A stretch of 64,000 nucleotides of DNA, taken from NCBI RefSeq assembly GCF_013369485.1, contig NZ_JABWEB010000001.1, positions 682,001 to 746,000 of the forward strand. The letters run 5' to 3'. Under the pieces are notes generated by a model. It was not told the origin of the DNA. It ran no database searches and worked only from the letters and a program-made list of their open reading frames with translations. This document shows, piece by piece, positions 17,701-25,107 of the stretch (position 1 is its first letter; each line of letters opens with the position of its first letter). The translations under genes were made by a program, and so were the position numbers. The stretch comes from Massilia sp. BJB1822 (GTDB lineage Bacteria; Pseudomonadota; Gammaproteobacteria; Burkholderiales; Burkholderiaceae_D).

Positions 17701-18297
17701 GGCCCAGCCATGCACGCCCAGGTCCAGGTATTCCTGCACATTGCAGGGATACAGCAGGGGGATCATGCAGGCCGAGAAGATATGGTCGGACTGGTGGGGC
17801 AGGGTGGAGGAATAAGCGCCGTGATCGTCGCCCGCCACCAGCAGGATGCCGCCGTTCTTCGACGTGCCGGCATGGTTCATATGTTTGAAGACGTCGCCGC
17901 AGCGGTCCACGCCCGGGCCTTTGCCGTACCACATGGCGAACACGCCATCGTATTTGGCCGGGCCGATCAGGTCCACCTGCTGCGTACCCCAGACCGCCGT
18001 CGCGGCCAAATCCTCGTTCACGCCCGGCACGAACTGCACATGGTTCGCTTCCAGATGCTTTTTCGTCTTCCACAGGGTTTCATCGAGGCCGCCCAGCGGC
18101 GAACCGCGGTAGCCCGAGATGAAGCCGGCGGTATTCAGGCCGGCCGCCGCATCGCGCAGACGCTGCATCATCGGCAGGCGCACCAGGGCCTGGATGCCGG
18201 AGAGGAAGATCTTGCCGGAGGTGGAAGTGTATTTGTCGTCGAGGGTGACGGGGTTCAGTACAGGCGAGTTGCTGCCTGGCGCCGTGATATCGGGCAT
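14734..18297 (-). CDS. Indolepyruvate ferredoxin oxidoreductase, fused subunits
   Basis: 1187 residues, matching the large fused 2-oxoacid:ferredoxin oxidoreductases of proteobacteria that decarboxylate indolepyruvate and other aryl 2-oxoacids to acyl-CoA. The N-terminal part carries the transketolase-like region (GFISGYRGSPLGGLDE). The middle has the TPP-binding region (YCSGCPHNTSTKVPEG and GDGTYFHSG) and a cysteine cluster, VCEGCGDCGIQSNC, for an iron-sulfur centre. The gamma-type domain follows (GIGGTGVITVGALMGMAA). ATG 18297 is preferred; the in-frame TTG 18312 only adds METAT. Upstream of icmF on the same strand, it fits amino acid catabolism. The long open frame on the opposite strand is a codon-bias shadow. 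Confidence 0.93.
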   Translation of the reverse strand: MPDITAPGSNSPVLNPVTLDDKYTSTSGKIFLSGIQALVRLPMMQRLRDAAAGLNTAGFISGYRGSPLGGLDETLWKTKKHLEANHVQFVPGVNEDLAATAVWGTQQVDLIGPAKYDGVFAMWYGKGPGVDRCGDVFKHMNHAGTSKNGGILLVAGDDHGAYSSTLPHQSDHIFSACMIPLLYPCNVQEYLDLGVHGWAMSRFSGCAVAFKALADTVESSASVDADPFRVQVKIPKDFQMPEGGLNARLSSIPLGQQARNQEALMQDYKIYAALAYARENKLNHTTIDSKDAKLGIIASGKSYLDVLEALEELGIDEEMAAKVGLRLFKVAMPWPLEPDSVREFAQGLDEILVVEEKRQIVEYQLKEQLYNWRDDVRPRVIGKFDEKGEWVAPRGEWLLTSKADFSVSQVARVIASRVKRYIADTNIQDQIKARLTFLDAKDAVLQKAIGTPFRPAFYCSGCPHNTSTKVPEGSFALAGIGCHVMATSIYPEMNKLTTHMGGEGAPWIGQAAFSKVPHVFQNLGDGTYFHSGYLAIRAAVAAKVNITYKILYNDAVAMTGGQPVDGTVSVPMIAQQMAAEGVKRIALVTEDLSRYEDRSALPEIVTLHDRKDMDAVQRELREIGGCSVLIYDQTCAAEKRRRRKKNEFPDPDKRMVINEAVCEGCGDCGIQSNCVSILPKETEFGRKRTIDQSSCNKDYSCVKGFCPSFVTVEGGTLKKSKTGVSKDKNSDDGWGALPQPVLPACEQPYNILINGIGGTGVITVGALMGMAAHLEGKGASVLDMTGMSQKNGSVTSHVKIATSPAHLRAQRIATGEADLILGCDMLTAGAADAVSKMRPGRTLAVVNLHEQPPGTFAQNADWQYPVEEVRALISESVGAASNPGSVDFIDATKLATALMGDSIAANLFMLGYAWQRGRIPLSEASLLRAIEMNGVAVDSNKRSFLWGRRAAVDLKRVEKVATPTQAIVVQMPQSLDAVIKKRVDFLTGYQDAAYAAKYAELVEQVRGKESALGLGNKLSTAVAKNLFKLMSYKDEYEVARLYTDGRFVEQLKQQFEGDFSLKFNLAPPIFAKKDAQGHLVKAEYGSWMWKAFQLLAKFKGLRGGALDIFGYTEERKMERALIVEYRELVADLLSRLSAGNHEQAVALAALPEKIRGFGHVKEKAVDAFHEEKARLQADFRDGQKRAA

Positions 18298-18480
18298 GGT
18301 GGCTGTCTCCAAAATTTGTGGTCCGGTGTGTGCCTGGCGGGGTGGGCGCCGGGTAAGCGCGTCCTCTCCTAGTCACGATGGCTGCAGCGTGGGCAGCCTT
18401 ACTTTTTTCAGTGTACGGCCAAGTTTACGTATACGGAAATATGGAATTCGGATGGGGATATAAGAAAAAATGATGGCCCA

Positions 18481-18516
18481 TTGCAAAGCCGGCACGGTGA
18501 TATATATTAGATATAC
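18481..18516 (+). promoter_or_regulatory. Promoter with tandem GATATA sites before the toxin-antitoxin genes
   Basis: TTGCAA at 18481-18486 and TATATT at 18503-18508 (16-bp spacer) form a plausible sigma-70 promoter in an AT-rich pocket. GATATAT (18499-18505) and GATATAC (18510-18516) repeat with an 11-bp step, one helical turn, as would suit autoregulation by an antitoxin. A GAAAGGACGG ribosome site follows at 18524-18533. Confidence 0.5.
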
Positions 18517-18539
18517 AAGCTGCGAAAGGACGGTGGACA

Positions 18540-18821
18540 ATGCCCAAAACGGAATTGCAGCAAGCGGGTTTTCTGCTGCGCTTGCGAAAGCAGGACACGC
18601 CGACTGGCGTGAGCCAGGCGACGCTGGAAAAGCTGATGACGGCCACAGGGCTGAGCAAAACAGAGGTGGCGCACCTGGCGCTAAAGCAGATGGCGGAACG
18701 TTATCTGCCCTTTTATGTGCAGGACGAGGGTGCGCTAAGCAGCGCACAAATCGATGCGATTCGCCGGGAGAGTCCGGCCACGGGGACGCCCGAGGAGAGT
18801 TTCACGGAGCGGATTTTTTAA
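18540..18821 (+). CDS. Putative antitoxin of a PemK/MazF-type pair
   Basis: 93 residues starting MPKTELQQAGFLLRLRKQDT. The middle region, VSQATLEKLMTATGLSKTEV, reads as a helix-turn-helix or ribbon-helix-helix DNA-binding segment. The C-terminal part is acidic (QIDAIRRESPATGTPEESF), as in flexible antitoxin tails. The gene precedes a MazF/PemK-like gene by 3 bp, and its promoter carries tandem AT-rich sites. I infer an antitoxin function from this arrangement; no exact family is recognised. Confidence 0.62.
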   Translation: MPKTELQQAGFLLRLRKQDTPTGVSQATLEKLMTATGLSKTEVAHLALKQMAERYLPFYVQDEGALSSAQIDAIRRESPATGTPEESFTERIF

Positions 18822-18824
18822 TCC

Positions 18825-19238
18825 ATGGCGGCGCGGCCCAAACGGCAATACCATCCGCTGCCTGCGCCTGGGGATATCGTCTGGTGCGCCTTTCCCCAGG
18901 TATTGGGCGAACCCGGCCCAAAGCGGCGGCCAGCCTTGGTGGCAAGGGTGTCGCCAGGTACGCATGAAGTCTCGGTTGTGTACGGCACGAGCCAGAAGAC
19001 CGACCGGCTTTATCCGACGGAAATCGTATTGGACCCAGCGGATTCCGGCTTTTCCTGCAGCGGCCTGTCTTATCGGACCAAGTTCGATGTTGCGGTTCAG
19101 CTTGCGCTCCCTTTTGATAGCGACTGGTTTGCGCCCGCTCCAGGCCCACAGGCCAATCGCCCGCAGCCCAAGATGGGCGTCCTGCATCCCAGCTATATGC
19201 CTGCGATTACGGCTGCGCTAAAGAACAAAAAGCCTTAG
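18825..19238 (+). CDS. PemK/MazF-like toxin (growth inhibitor)
   Basis: 137 residues. The N-terminal half shows the MazF/PemK pattern: PAPGDIVWCAFPQ, then KRRPALVARV, then a VVYGTSQKTDRLYPTEIVL strand region. In this family the protein is an mRNA interferase, with the RPALV arginine near the active site. The C-terminal 45 residues (PFDSDWFAPAPGPQ onward) extend beyond the usual 110-residue MazF core. It starts 3 bp after the antitoxin-like stop, so translation is coupled. Catalytic competence cannot be judged by eye. Confidence 0.68.
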   Translation: MAARPKRQYHPLPAPGDIVWCAFPQVLGEPGPKRRPALVARVSPGTHEVSVVYGTSQKTDRLYPTEIVLDPADSGFSCSGLSYRTKFDVAVQLALPFDSDWFAPAPGPQANRPQPKMGVLHPSYMPAITAALKNKKP

Positions 19239-19355
19239 CTCCGCAGCAATGCCAAGTTGGCGGCGCAGGAGGGTATAAGAAATAGTGATAGCTAGACCAC
19301 GCCTGGCGCTTGCCAAATTGTTATATTATTTCCCATATACAACTTTACAAGTTTT

Positions 19356-20579
19356 ATGGCACGTTTTCTCTTCATTCACCAGAATTTTCCCGGCCAGTTC
19401 CGCCACCTCGCGCCGGCCTTGGCGGCCGAGGGCCACGAAGTTGTCGCCCTCGGCATGCGCGCCCAGAGCGAGGCCTTGCCGGGTGTGCGCTATGTCTGCC
19501 ATCGCTTGGCGGAGGGGGCCGGCAGCGCAGCCCAGGCACCGCAGCTGCGCGATTTGTACGGCAAGCTGCTGCGCGGCGAATCGGCGGCGGACTCGCTGCA
19601 GCGGCTTAAGGAGCAGGGCTTTACGCCGGATGTGATCTTCGTCCATCCCGGCTGGGGCGAGGGCTTGTTCGCCCAGGACGTGTTCCCGCGCGCGCGCCTG
19701 CTGGTCTATGCCGAATACTATTACGGCGCCGAGGGCGGCGATTCCTACTTCGACCTGGAATTCAGCGCCGCAGCCACGCTGCAGAGCCGCCAGCGTCTGC
19801 GGCTGCGCAATACCCATCTGCTGCATGCGATGGCCAGCGCCGACGCCGGCCTGTCGCCGACGCGCTTCCAGCGCGACCGCCATCCGGACTGGTTCCGCCA
19901 GCGCATCTCGGTCATCCACGATGGCATCGACAGCCAGCGCTTCCGGCCCGATGCCCAGGCCCGCGTTACGTTGTCCAAGGCGGGCCTGGTGTTAAGGCCG
20001 GGCGACGAGGTGGTGACGTTCGTCGCGCGCCATCTGGAGCCTTACCGCGGCTATCACACCTTCATGCGCGCCTTGCCGGAGCTGCAGCGCTTGCGGCCGA
20101 ACGCGCGCATCGTGATCGTGGGCGGCGATGGCGTCAGCTATGGCGCGGCGCCACCCAAGGGGCAGAGCTGGAAAGCCATCTTCCGCGACGAGGTGGCGGC
20201 GCGGCTCGATATGAGTCGCATCCATTTCGTCGGCAAAGTGCCGCATGCCTTGCTCACCCAGCTGATGCAGGTGTCGGCGGTGTACAGCTATCTGACTTAT
20301 CCCTTCGTGCTGTCCTGGTCCCTGATGGAGGCGATGAGCGTGGGCTGCCTGATCGTTGCCTCGCGCACGGCGCCGGTGGAGGAGGTGATCGAACATGGCG
20401 TGAACGGCCTGCTGACGGACTTCTTCGATCCGCAGGCGCTGGCCGAGAGCGTGGCCGACGCCTTGCAGCGGCGCGCCTCCCTCGGCCATCTGCGCGAAGC
20501 GGCGCGCAACACGATTGTGCAAGGCTATGATTTGCAGCGCCATTGCCTGCCCGCCCAGATGCGTTTCGCTTTGGGCTAG
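19356..20579 (+). CDS. Family 4 glycosyltransferase
   Basis: 407 residues with a GT-B two-domain layout. The N-terminal half begins MARFLFIHQNFPGQFRHLAP. The C-terminal nucleotide-sugar domain contains FVARHLEPYRGYHTFMRALP, ARIVIVGGDG and the EAMSVGCLIVASRTAPVEEV segment typical of GT4 retaining enzymes, with the conserved Glu. It has no membrane segment. It stands alone between a toxin-antitoxin pair and a convergent LysR gene, so its acceptor (a cell-surface polysaccharide or glycoprotein) is not indicated by neighbours. The promoter region upstream is AT-rich. Confidence 0.88.
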   Translation: MARFLFIHQNFPGQFRHLAPALAAEGHEVVALGMRAQSEALPGVRYVCHRLAEGAGSAAQAPQLRDLYGKLLRGESAADSLQRLKEQGFTPDVIFVHPGWGEGLFAQDVFPRARLLVYAEYYYGAEGGDSYFDLEFSAAATLQSRQRLRLRNTHLLHAMASADAGLSPTRFQRDRHPDWFRQRISVIHDGIDSQRFRPDAQARVTLSKAGLVLRPGDEVVTFVARHLEPYRGYHTFMRALPELQRLRPNARIVIVGGDGVSYGAAPPKGQSWKAIFRDEVAARLDMSRIHFVGKVPHALLTQLMQVSAVYSYLTYPFVLSWSLMEAMSVGCLIVASRTAPVEEVIEHGVNGLLTDFFDPQALAESVADALQRRASLGHLREAARNTIVQGYDLQRHCLPAQMRFALG

Positions 20580-20592
20580 GCGGCGCGCCGTT

Positions 20593-21522
20593 TCAGGCGA
20601 GCAGACGGGCGCCGGGCCAGGCGCCGCTCAGACAGAGTTCCTGCGCCACCTGCAGCGCCAGTTGGCTGATGGCGTTGGCCGCATTCGTCAGCGGTATCGT
20701 GCGCGAGGCGCACAGCACCGCCGTGCGCGAGATGGCCGGGTGGTGGATGGCGTGGACGCGCATGCTGCCGCGCTCGATCTCGGCCAGCACCGGCGCCACC
20801 GGCAAAATAGTGGCGCCCATGCCGGCCAGGATGGCCGATTTCAGGATGGCGATGGAATTGATTTCGATGACGTCGCCCGTATGCAGGCCGGCGGCGCGCG
20901 CCACCGCCTCGATGCGCGGCCGCACGCCATGCTGCAGGCCGGGCAGGATCAGCTTCGTGCCCAGCGCCTGGGCCAAGGTCACGCTGGCGCCCAGCTTGAA
21001 GTCTTCGCCGTCGGCGCGGCAGATATACGCCAGCTCCTCTTCCGCCAGCGGCGTGGTGGCAAAAGGCGTGAGCTGGCCGTCGTCGAACAGCACGGCCAGA
21101 TTGACGCGGCCGGATTTGAGCTGCTCGGCCAGATTGCCGGTCAATTCCTCCGTCAGCTGTAGGGTGACGTCGGGGTAGTGGCGCTGGGCCGCCGTCAGCA
21201 GGGGCAGGGCCAGCGCGCCGGAGACGCTGTGCGGCAGGCCGAGCGTGACGCTGCCTGAAGGACGGGCCGAATGCGTAACCGCTTGTTTCGCATCCGCCAC
21301 CTGTTTCAAGATTGCCTGGGCGTGGTCGTAAAACACTTTGCCGGCGTCGGTGCCGAGCACGCCCTGTGCCGAGCGGTGCAGCAGCTGCACCCCCAACTCT
21401 TCCTCCAGATGGCGCAGTTGCTGGGTCAGCGCCGGTTGGGCCACATGCAGCACCAGGGCCGCGCGCGACAGGGAACCATGATCGACAATTGCAACAAAGT
21501 AACGGAGTTGGCGTATTTCCAT
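20593..21522 (-). CDS. LysR-family transcriptional regulator
   Basis: 309 residues with the classic N-terminal winged helix-turn-helix (MEIRQLRYFVAIVDHGSLSR, then LHVAQPALTQQLRHLEEELG). An effector-binding domain follows (VTLGLPHSVSGALALPLL). The order and wording resemble the nitrogen/aromatic-type LysR group (Nac/Cbl-like), but no target is evident. The neighbouring genes are a convergent glycosyltransferase and a divergent HD-GYP gene. LysR proteins often regulate a divergent neighbour, so control of the HD-GYP gene at 21622 is possible. Confidence 0.9.
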   Translation of the reverse strand: MEIRQLRYFVAIVDHGSLSRAALVLHVAQPALTQQLRHLEEELGVQLLHRSAQGVLGTDAGKVFYDHAQAILKQVADAKQAVTHSARPSGSVTLGLPHSVSGALALPLLTAAQRHYPDVTLQLTEELTGNLAEQLKSGRVNLAVLFDDGQLTPFATTPLAEEELAYICRADGEDFKLGASVTLAQALGTKLILPGLQHGVRPRIEAVARAAGLHTGDVIEINSIAILKSAILAGMGATILPVAPVLAEIERGSMRVHAIHHPAISRTAVLCASRTIPLTNAANAISQLALQVAQELCLSGAWPGARLLA

Positions 21523-21621
21523 GTAACTTAATGTAGCGTGCGGGGGAAAGGTGATCCCTAGAGGAAACTCTTTGTTATACTCATTCTAACGCTTTCCGCT
21601 CTCCCACCTTGCAGGATCTGT

Positions 21622-22848
21622 ATGTTCAAGAAAGTTGATTCGTCCCAGCTCAAGGTCGGCATGTATATCCAGGATCTCAGCTGCGACTGGATGACCCACC
21701 CCTTCGTGCGCAACCGCTTCCTGATCAGCAGCGAAGAGGAGATCCGCAAGATTCTCAAGGCGGGCATCCACGACGTCATCATCGACGCCTCCAAGGGGCT
21801 GGACGTGGAGGAGGCGCCCACCGTGGCCGAGGCGCAGGCGGCGACCGAGCGCGAAATCACGCAGCTGGCGGCCAAGCCGGCCAAGGTGGTCAAGGTTGGA
21901 CTGGGCGAGGAATTGCAGCGCGCGGCGCAGATCCGCCATCAGGCATCGAACCTGGTGCGCAATGTGATGGCCGATGTCCGCCTGGGCAAGGCGGTGGAGG
22001 TGGACCAGGTGCAGCCGGTGGTGCAGAACATCACCGAATCGATTCTGCGCAATCCGGGTGCCCTGCTTGGCCTGCTGCGCATCAAGACCAAGGACGATTA
22101 CACCTTCCTGCATTCAGTCAGCGTGTGCGCGCTGCTGGTGGCCTTCTGCAATTCGCGCGGCATGGACGAGGAGACCACGCGCGAGGCGGGCCTGGGCGGC
22201 CTGCTGCACGATGCCGGCAAGGCCATGGTGCCGGACGCCATCCTGAACAAGCCGGGCCGCCTGACCGAAGAGGAATTCGACGTCATCCGCAAGCATCCGC
22301 AGGACGGCTACGACATCCTGCGCAAATCGCCCGGCATCGGCCCGATCCCGCTCGACATCACCCTGCACCATCACGAGCGGCGCGACGGCACCGGCTACCC
22401 TTCGCAGCAGGCGGGCGACGGCATCAGCGAGCTGGCGCAGATGGCGGCCATCGTCGATGTGTACGACGCCATCACGGCCGACCGCTGCTATCACAAGGGC
22501 ATGCCGGCCGCCGCCGCGCTGCGCAAGATTTACGAGTGGAGCAAGTTCCACTTCAATCCCCAGTATGTGCAGGAATTCATGCGCTGCGTGGGCATCTATC
22601 CGGTGGGCACCCTGGTGTTGCTGGAGTCGGGACGCCTGGGCGTGGTGGTGGAGCCGCACGAAACCAATCTGCTGGCGCCCAAGGTCAACGTCTTCTTCAA
22701 CACCAAGTCGAATATCTACATCAAGCCGGAAACCGTGGACCTGTCGCGCGGCCTGGGCTTCGGCGGCGGCGACAAGATCGTCGGCCACGAACTGCCGGCC
22801 AAATGGAATGTGGACCCAATGCGCTTCCTGACCCTGGCCGAGGCCTGA
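21622..22848 (+). CDS. HD-GYP cyclic-di-GMP phosphodiesterase
   Basis: 408 residues. An N-terminal DUF3391-like region (FKKVDSSQLKVGMYIQDLS) precedes an HD-GYP domain with the metal-binding HD pair at His196-Asp197 (LLHDAGKAMVP), HHERRDGTGYP with GYP at residues 258-260, and the later DVYDAITADRCY motif. All the residues needed to degrade cyclic-di-GMP are visible. Its stop directly abuts the stop of a convergent GGDEF gene, so the opposing enzymes for the second messenger lie tail to tail just upstream of the Tad pilus operon. It is probably cytoplasmic, with no membrane segment. Confidence 0.94.
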   Translation: MFKKVDSSQLKVGMYIQDLSCDWMTHPFVRNRFLISSEEEIRKILKAGIHDVIIDASKGLDVEEAPTVAEAQAATEREITQLAAKPAKVVKVGLGEELQRAAQIRHQASNLVRNVMADVRLGKAVEVDQVQPVVQNITESILRNPGALLGLLRIKTKDDYTFLHSVSVCALLVAFCNSRGMDEETTREAGLGGLLHDAGKAMVPDAILNKPGRLTEEEFDVIRKHPQDGYDILRKSPGIGPIPLDITLHHHERRDGTGYPSQQAGDGISELAQMAAIVDVYDAITADRCYHKGMPAAAALRKIYEWSKFHFNPQYVQEFMRCVGIYPVGTLVLLESGRLGVVVEPHETNLLAPKVNVFFNTKSNIYIKPETVDLSRGLGFGGGDKIVGHELPAKWNVDPMRFLTLAEA

Positions 22849-23898
22849 TCAGAAAAACTCTGCCGTGTCGTTCGATTCAATGGCATGCAGCAGGCCGCCG
22901 CTCACCAGTTCATCGTAGTGGCAGGACATATTGCGGCCGTGGCTCTTGGCGTAGTACAGCGCCTGGTCGGCGCGGCCCAGCACCACCACCGGCGCCTCGT
23001 AGCTGCTGATGCTGACAAAGCCCACGCTGACCGTGACCTTGCCCACCTGCGGGAAATCGTGCTGCTCCACATTCATGCGGAAGCGGTCGATGATGCGGCG
23101 CGCATTGCCCAGCGTGGTGGAGCGCAGCAGCACCACGAATTCCTCGCCGCCGAAGCGGAACACGCGGTCCTGGGCGCGGAAGGACGATTGCAGCAGGTTG
23201 GCGATCAGGATCAGCACCTCGTCGCCGTACAGGTGGCCGAAGCGGTCGTTCACATGCTTGAAGTGGTCGACGTCGACCACCGCCAGCCATTGCCGCTCTT
23301 CCTCGCAGTGCTGGCGCCGTTCCGGCTCACCCGGCGGCAGGGTCAGGCCGTCCGGTTCGGCGTGCGAGGCTTGCTGCATCTTGGCCAGCTGGTCGTCGAA
23401 GGTTTTGCGGTTGAGCAGGCCGGTGAGGGAGTCGCGCTCGCTGTAGTCGAGCAGGTTCTGGAAGTTGCGGTAAACGCTGACGATGCCGCCGATGATGTGG
23501 ATGGTTTCGCTGGTGTAGGGCGTGGGGTGGACGATTTCCAGGCAGGTGCTGGCCTTGTCGCCCAGCCAGATCGGCAGCCACAGGGTATGGCGGCCTTCGG
23601 CGTCTTCCATGTCCGCATTCAGCTCATGGCGCGCAATGCAGTGCGCCAGCGCCGGGTAGTTGCTGAGCGGCTCGCCGGGACTGGCTGGGTCGGGCGACTC
23701 TTCCATGCGTGCCGGGCGGCCGGTCTCGATGCTGGCACGCGCCCGGACGAAAGTCTGGCCGCGTACCTGGGCCAGCGTCAGCACCCGGGTTTGCGAGGCG
23801 CGCGCGAGTTCCTGTACCGCCGAGATCACAGAGATGTCGAGCATCGTGTGATCGCGGTGGCCGGTCATGTCCACCATGTGTTTCAGTAGGGAATCCAT
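22849..23898 (-). CDS. GGDEF diguanylate cyclase
   Basis: 349 residues. The N-terminal half is a GAF-like sensory domain without membrane segments. The C-terminal half is a GGDEF domain with an intact GGEEF active site at residues 250-254 and an inhibitory-site RxxD (RAQD) five residues before it. It should make cyclic-di-GMP and be feedback inhibited. It is convergent and contiguous with the HD-GYP gene and divergent from the flp pilin gene, with a 459-bp space between. Local control of pilus genes by cyclic-di-GMP is an inference from position. Confidence 0.94.
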   Translation of the reverse strand: MDSLLKHMVDMTGHRDHTMLDISVISAVQELARASQTRVLTLAQVRGQTFVRARASIETGRPARMEESPDPASPGEPLSNYPALAHCIARHELNADMEDAEGRHTLWLPIWLGDKASTCLEIVHPTPYTSETIHIIGGIVSVYRNFQNLLDYSERDSLTGLLNRKTFDDQLAKMQQASHAEPDGLTLPPGEPERRQHCEEERQWLAVVDVDHFKHVNDRFGHLYGDEVLILIANLLQSSFRAQDRVFRFGGEEFVVLLRSTTLGNARRIIDRFRMNVEQHDFPQVGKVTVSVGFVSISSYEAPVVVLGRADQALYYAKSHGRNMSCHYDELVSGGLLHAIESNDTAEFF

Positions 23899-24357
23899 GC
23901 TCGTTCTCTGAAAATAATCAGGTACCGTCGCGGCAGTGTGGCCTATTGTTTTTCTGTTAATTAAGGCACACAGTGACGCAAAGCACGAGGCCTTTCCGAA
24001 GGACAGCTGATCAGGATAATAGCTTTTTGCATAATAGGCAATTAAGCTGTGAAAAAATTACGAAATATTTTTCGTTTCCGTGGGTGCCGGCGAGGGCGCT
24101 TATACCCCATTTCCGCCCGTCTTCCTAGGGAAAACCCCTGTCGGGACGGGTTTTAATGAGCTTCCCGGAAACTGTTGTTGCAGTTTGACACAAACGGCGC
24201 GCAGCGCAAGGTGTTTGTTGCAGCAAAAGAATAGTACCTTGCAGAAAGCTTGCGTCTCATCAATCCCCGCAAAACCGCCGCTCCTATAGTTGAGTGCAAT
24301 GGTGCTGCAATGCAATAGCGCCAGAGTCCAATCAACATATCTTTATGGGAGTCAATC
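23899..24357. other. 459-bp non-coding region between the GGDEF gene and flp
   Basis: No convincing gene. The region is AT-rich compared with its surroundings. It should hold the promoters of both divergent units. It contains the motif GACGCAAAGC (23975-23984) followed by a CCTT-UCCG-AAGG mini-hairpin at 23991-24002, partly recalling the conserved core of GEMM cyclic-di-GMP riboswitches. A strong hairpin with a T run lies at 24131-24154. The last 40 bp before flp include a GGGAGT ribosome site at 24348-24353. Confidence 0.55.
24131..24154 (+). terminator. Terminator-like hairpin in the flp leader region
   Basis: AAAACCC (24131-24137) pairs with GGGTTTT (24148-24154), with an inner GTC/GAC pairing, so the 3' arm ends in TTTT. 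It looks like a bidirectional intrinsic terminator. No gene on the plus strand lies upstream of it in this orientation, so it may end a small RNA or attenuate a long flp leader. Confidence 0.5.
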
Positions 24358-24534
24358 ATGGATACCTTGAAACAAGCACTCAGCCGTTTTGTGCGCGATG
24401 AGGAGGGCGCTACAGCTATTGAATACGGCTTGATCGCGGCGCTGATGGCGGCGGCGATCGTGGCGGCGCTTGCGCTGTTCACGCCGGCCCTGCTGGCCCG
24501 CTTCACCAATATCGCCGCCCTGCTCACCCCGTAA
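24358..24534 (+). CDS. flp: Flp-family type IVb pilin
   Basis: 58 residues, MDTLKQALSRFVRDEEG then ATAIEYGLIAALMAAAIV. This is the Flp pilin signature: a short positively charged leader ending in Gly, Glu at mature position 5 and Tyr at 6, and a hydrophobic alpha-helix. Cleavage by the prepilin peptidase is expected after Gly17. It is the first gene of the Tad operon, 60 bp before cpaA, and is probably the most strongly expressed. The mature pilin is only about 41 residues, within the usual size for Flp pilins. Confidence 0.93.
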   Translation: MDTLKQALSRFVRDEEGATAIEYGLIAALMAAAIVAALALFTPALLARFTNIAALLTP

Positions 24535-24594
24535 CGCCCTTGCGGCGAGCGCACTGGCTGCCGGCCGCGTGCCGGCAGCCTTTGGGAGCCGGCC

Positions 24595-25107
24595 ATGTTG
24601 AACGTGCTTGAAATTCTCCTGCTTTGCCTGCTGCTGCAGGCGGCCATCACCGACCTGGCCTGGCGCCGCATTCCCAATCTGCTGGTGCTGGGCGGCCTGC
24701 TGCTGGCCTTTGCGCTGCGCTGGCGCTTGAATTTGCCGCTGTTGCCGGCGCTGGGCGGCATGGCGGCCGGCGGCTTGCTGTTTCTGCCGCTGTACCTGCG
24801 CGGCGCTATGGCGGCCGGCGACGTCAAGCTGCTGATCATGGTGGGCGCCTTCACCGGCCCCCTCGGCGCGCTGCAGATCGCCTGGCTGGCCTTCCTGATC
24901 GGCGGCGTGCTGGCGCTGCTGGCCTTGCTGGCGCGGCCGCCGCGCCGCCGCCTGCCATATGGTGTGGCGGTGGCGCTGGGCGCGCTGCTGCTTGTGGCGT
25001 GGGCGCATCGGCCGTTGCCCGCCACGGCCCAACCTTTTGCCGCTGATCAATATCCACTAGGAAACACGTCGCTAGAATCGGTTGCTCATACAGGAGGATC
25101 AGCATGA
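24595..25107 (+). CDS. cpaA: Prepilin peptidase CpaA/TadV (A24 family)
   Basis: 170 residues with about five hydrophobic segments. The two catalytic aspartates of A24 peptidases are seen in ITDLAWRRIPN and in AAGDVKLLIMVGAF (the GxxxD-type loop). It would process the Flp pilin and pseudopilins at the inner membrane. The C-terminal 20 residues after the last helix are not conserved in type. Its TGA overlaps the ATG of the next gene (ATGA at 25104-25107), indicating translational coupling. Confidence 0.92.
   Translation: MLNVLEILLLCLLLQAAITDLAWRRIPNLLVLGGLLLAFALRWRLNLPLLPALGGMAAGGLLFLPLYLRGAMAAGDVKLLIMVGAFTGPLGALQIAWLAFLIGGVLALLALLARPPRRRLPYGVAVALGALLLVAWAHRPLPATAQPFAADQYPLGNTSLESVAHTGGSA

Noticed and set aside
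14791..18372. A 1193-codon open frame on the plus strand opposite the oxidoreductase
   Set aside because: It is a codon-bias shadow of the high-GC gene: its translation is full of His/Gln/Arg/Ala runs and has no domain, while the minus-strand frame shows clear oxidoreductase motifs.
24295..24320. A sigma-54 type promoter (TGG...TGC) upstream of flp
   Set aside because: The GG to GC distance is 9 nt instead of the required 10.
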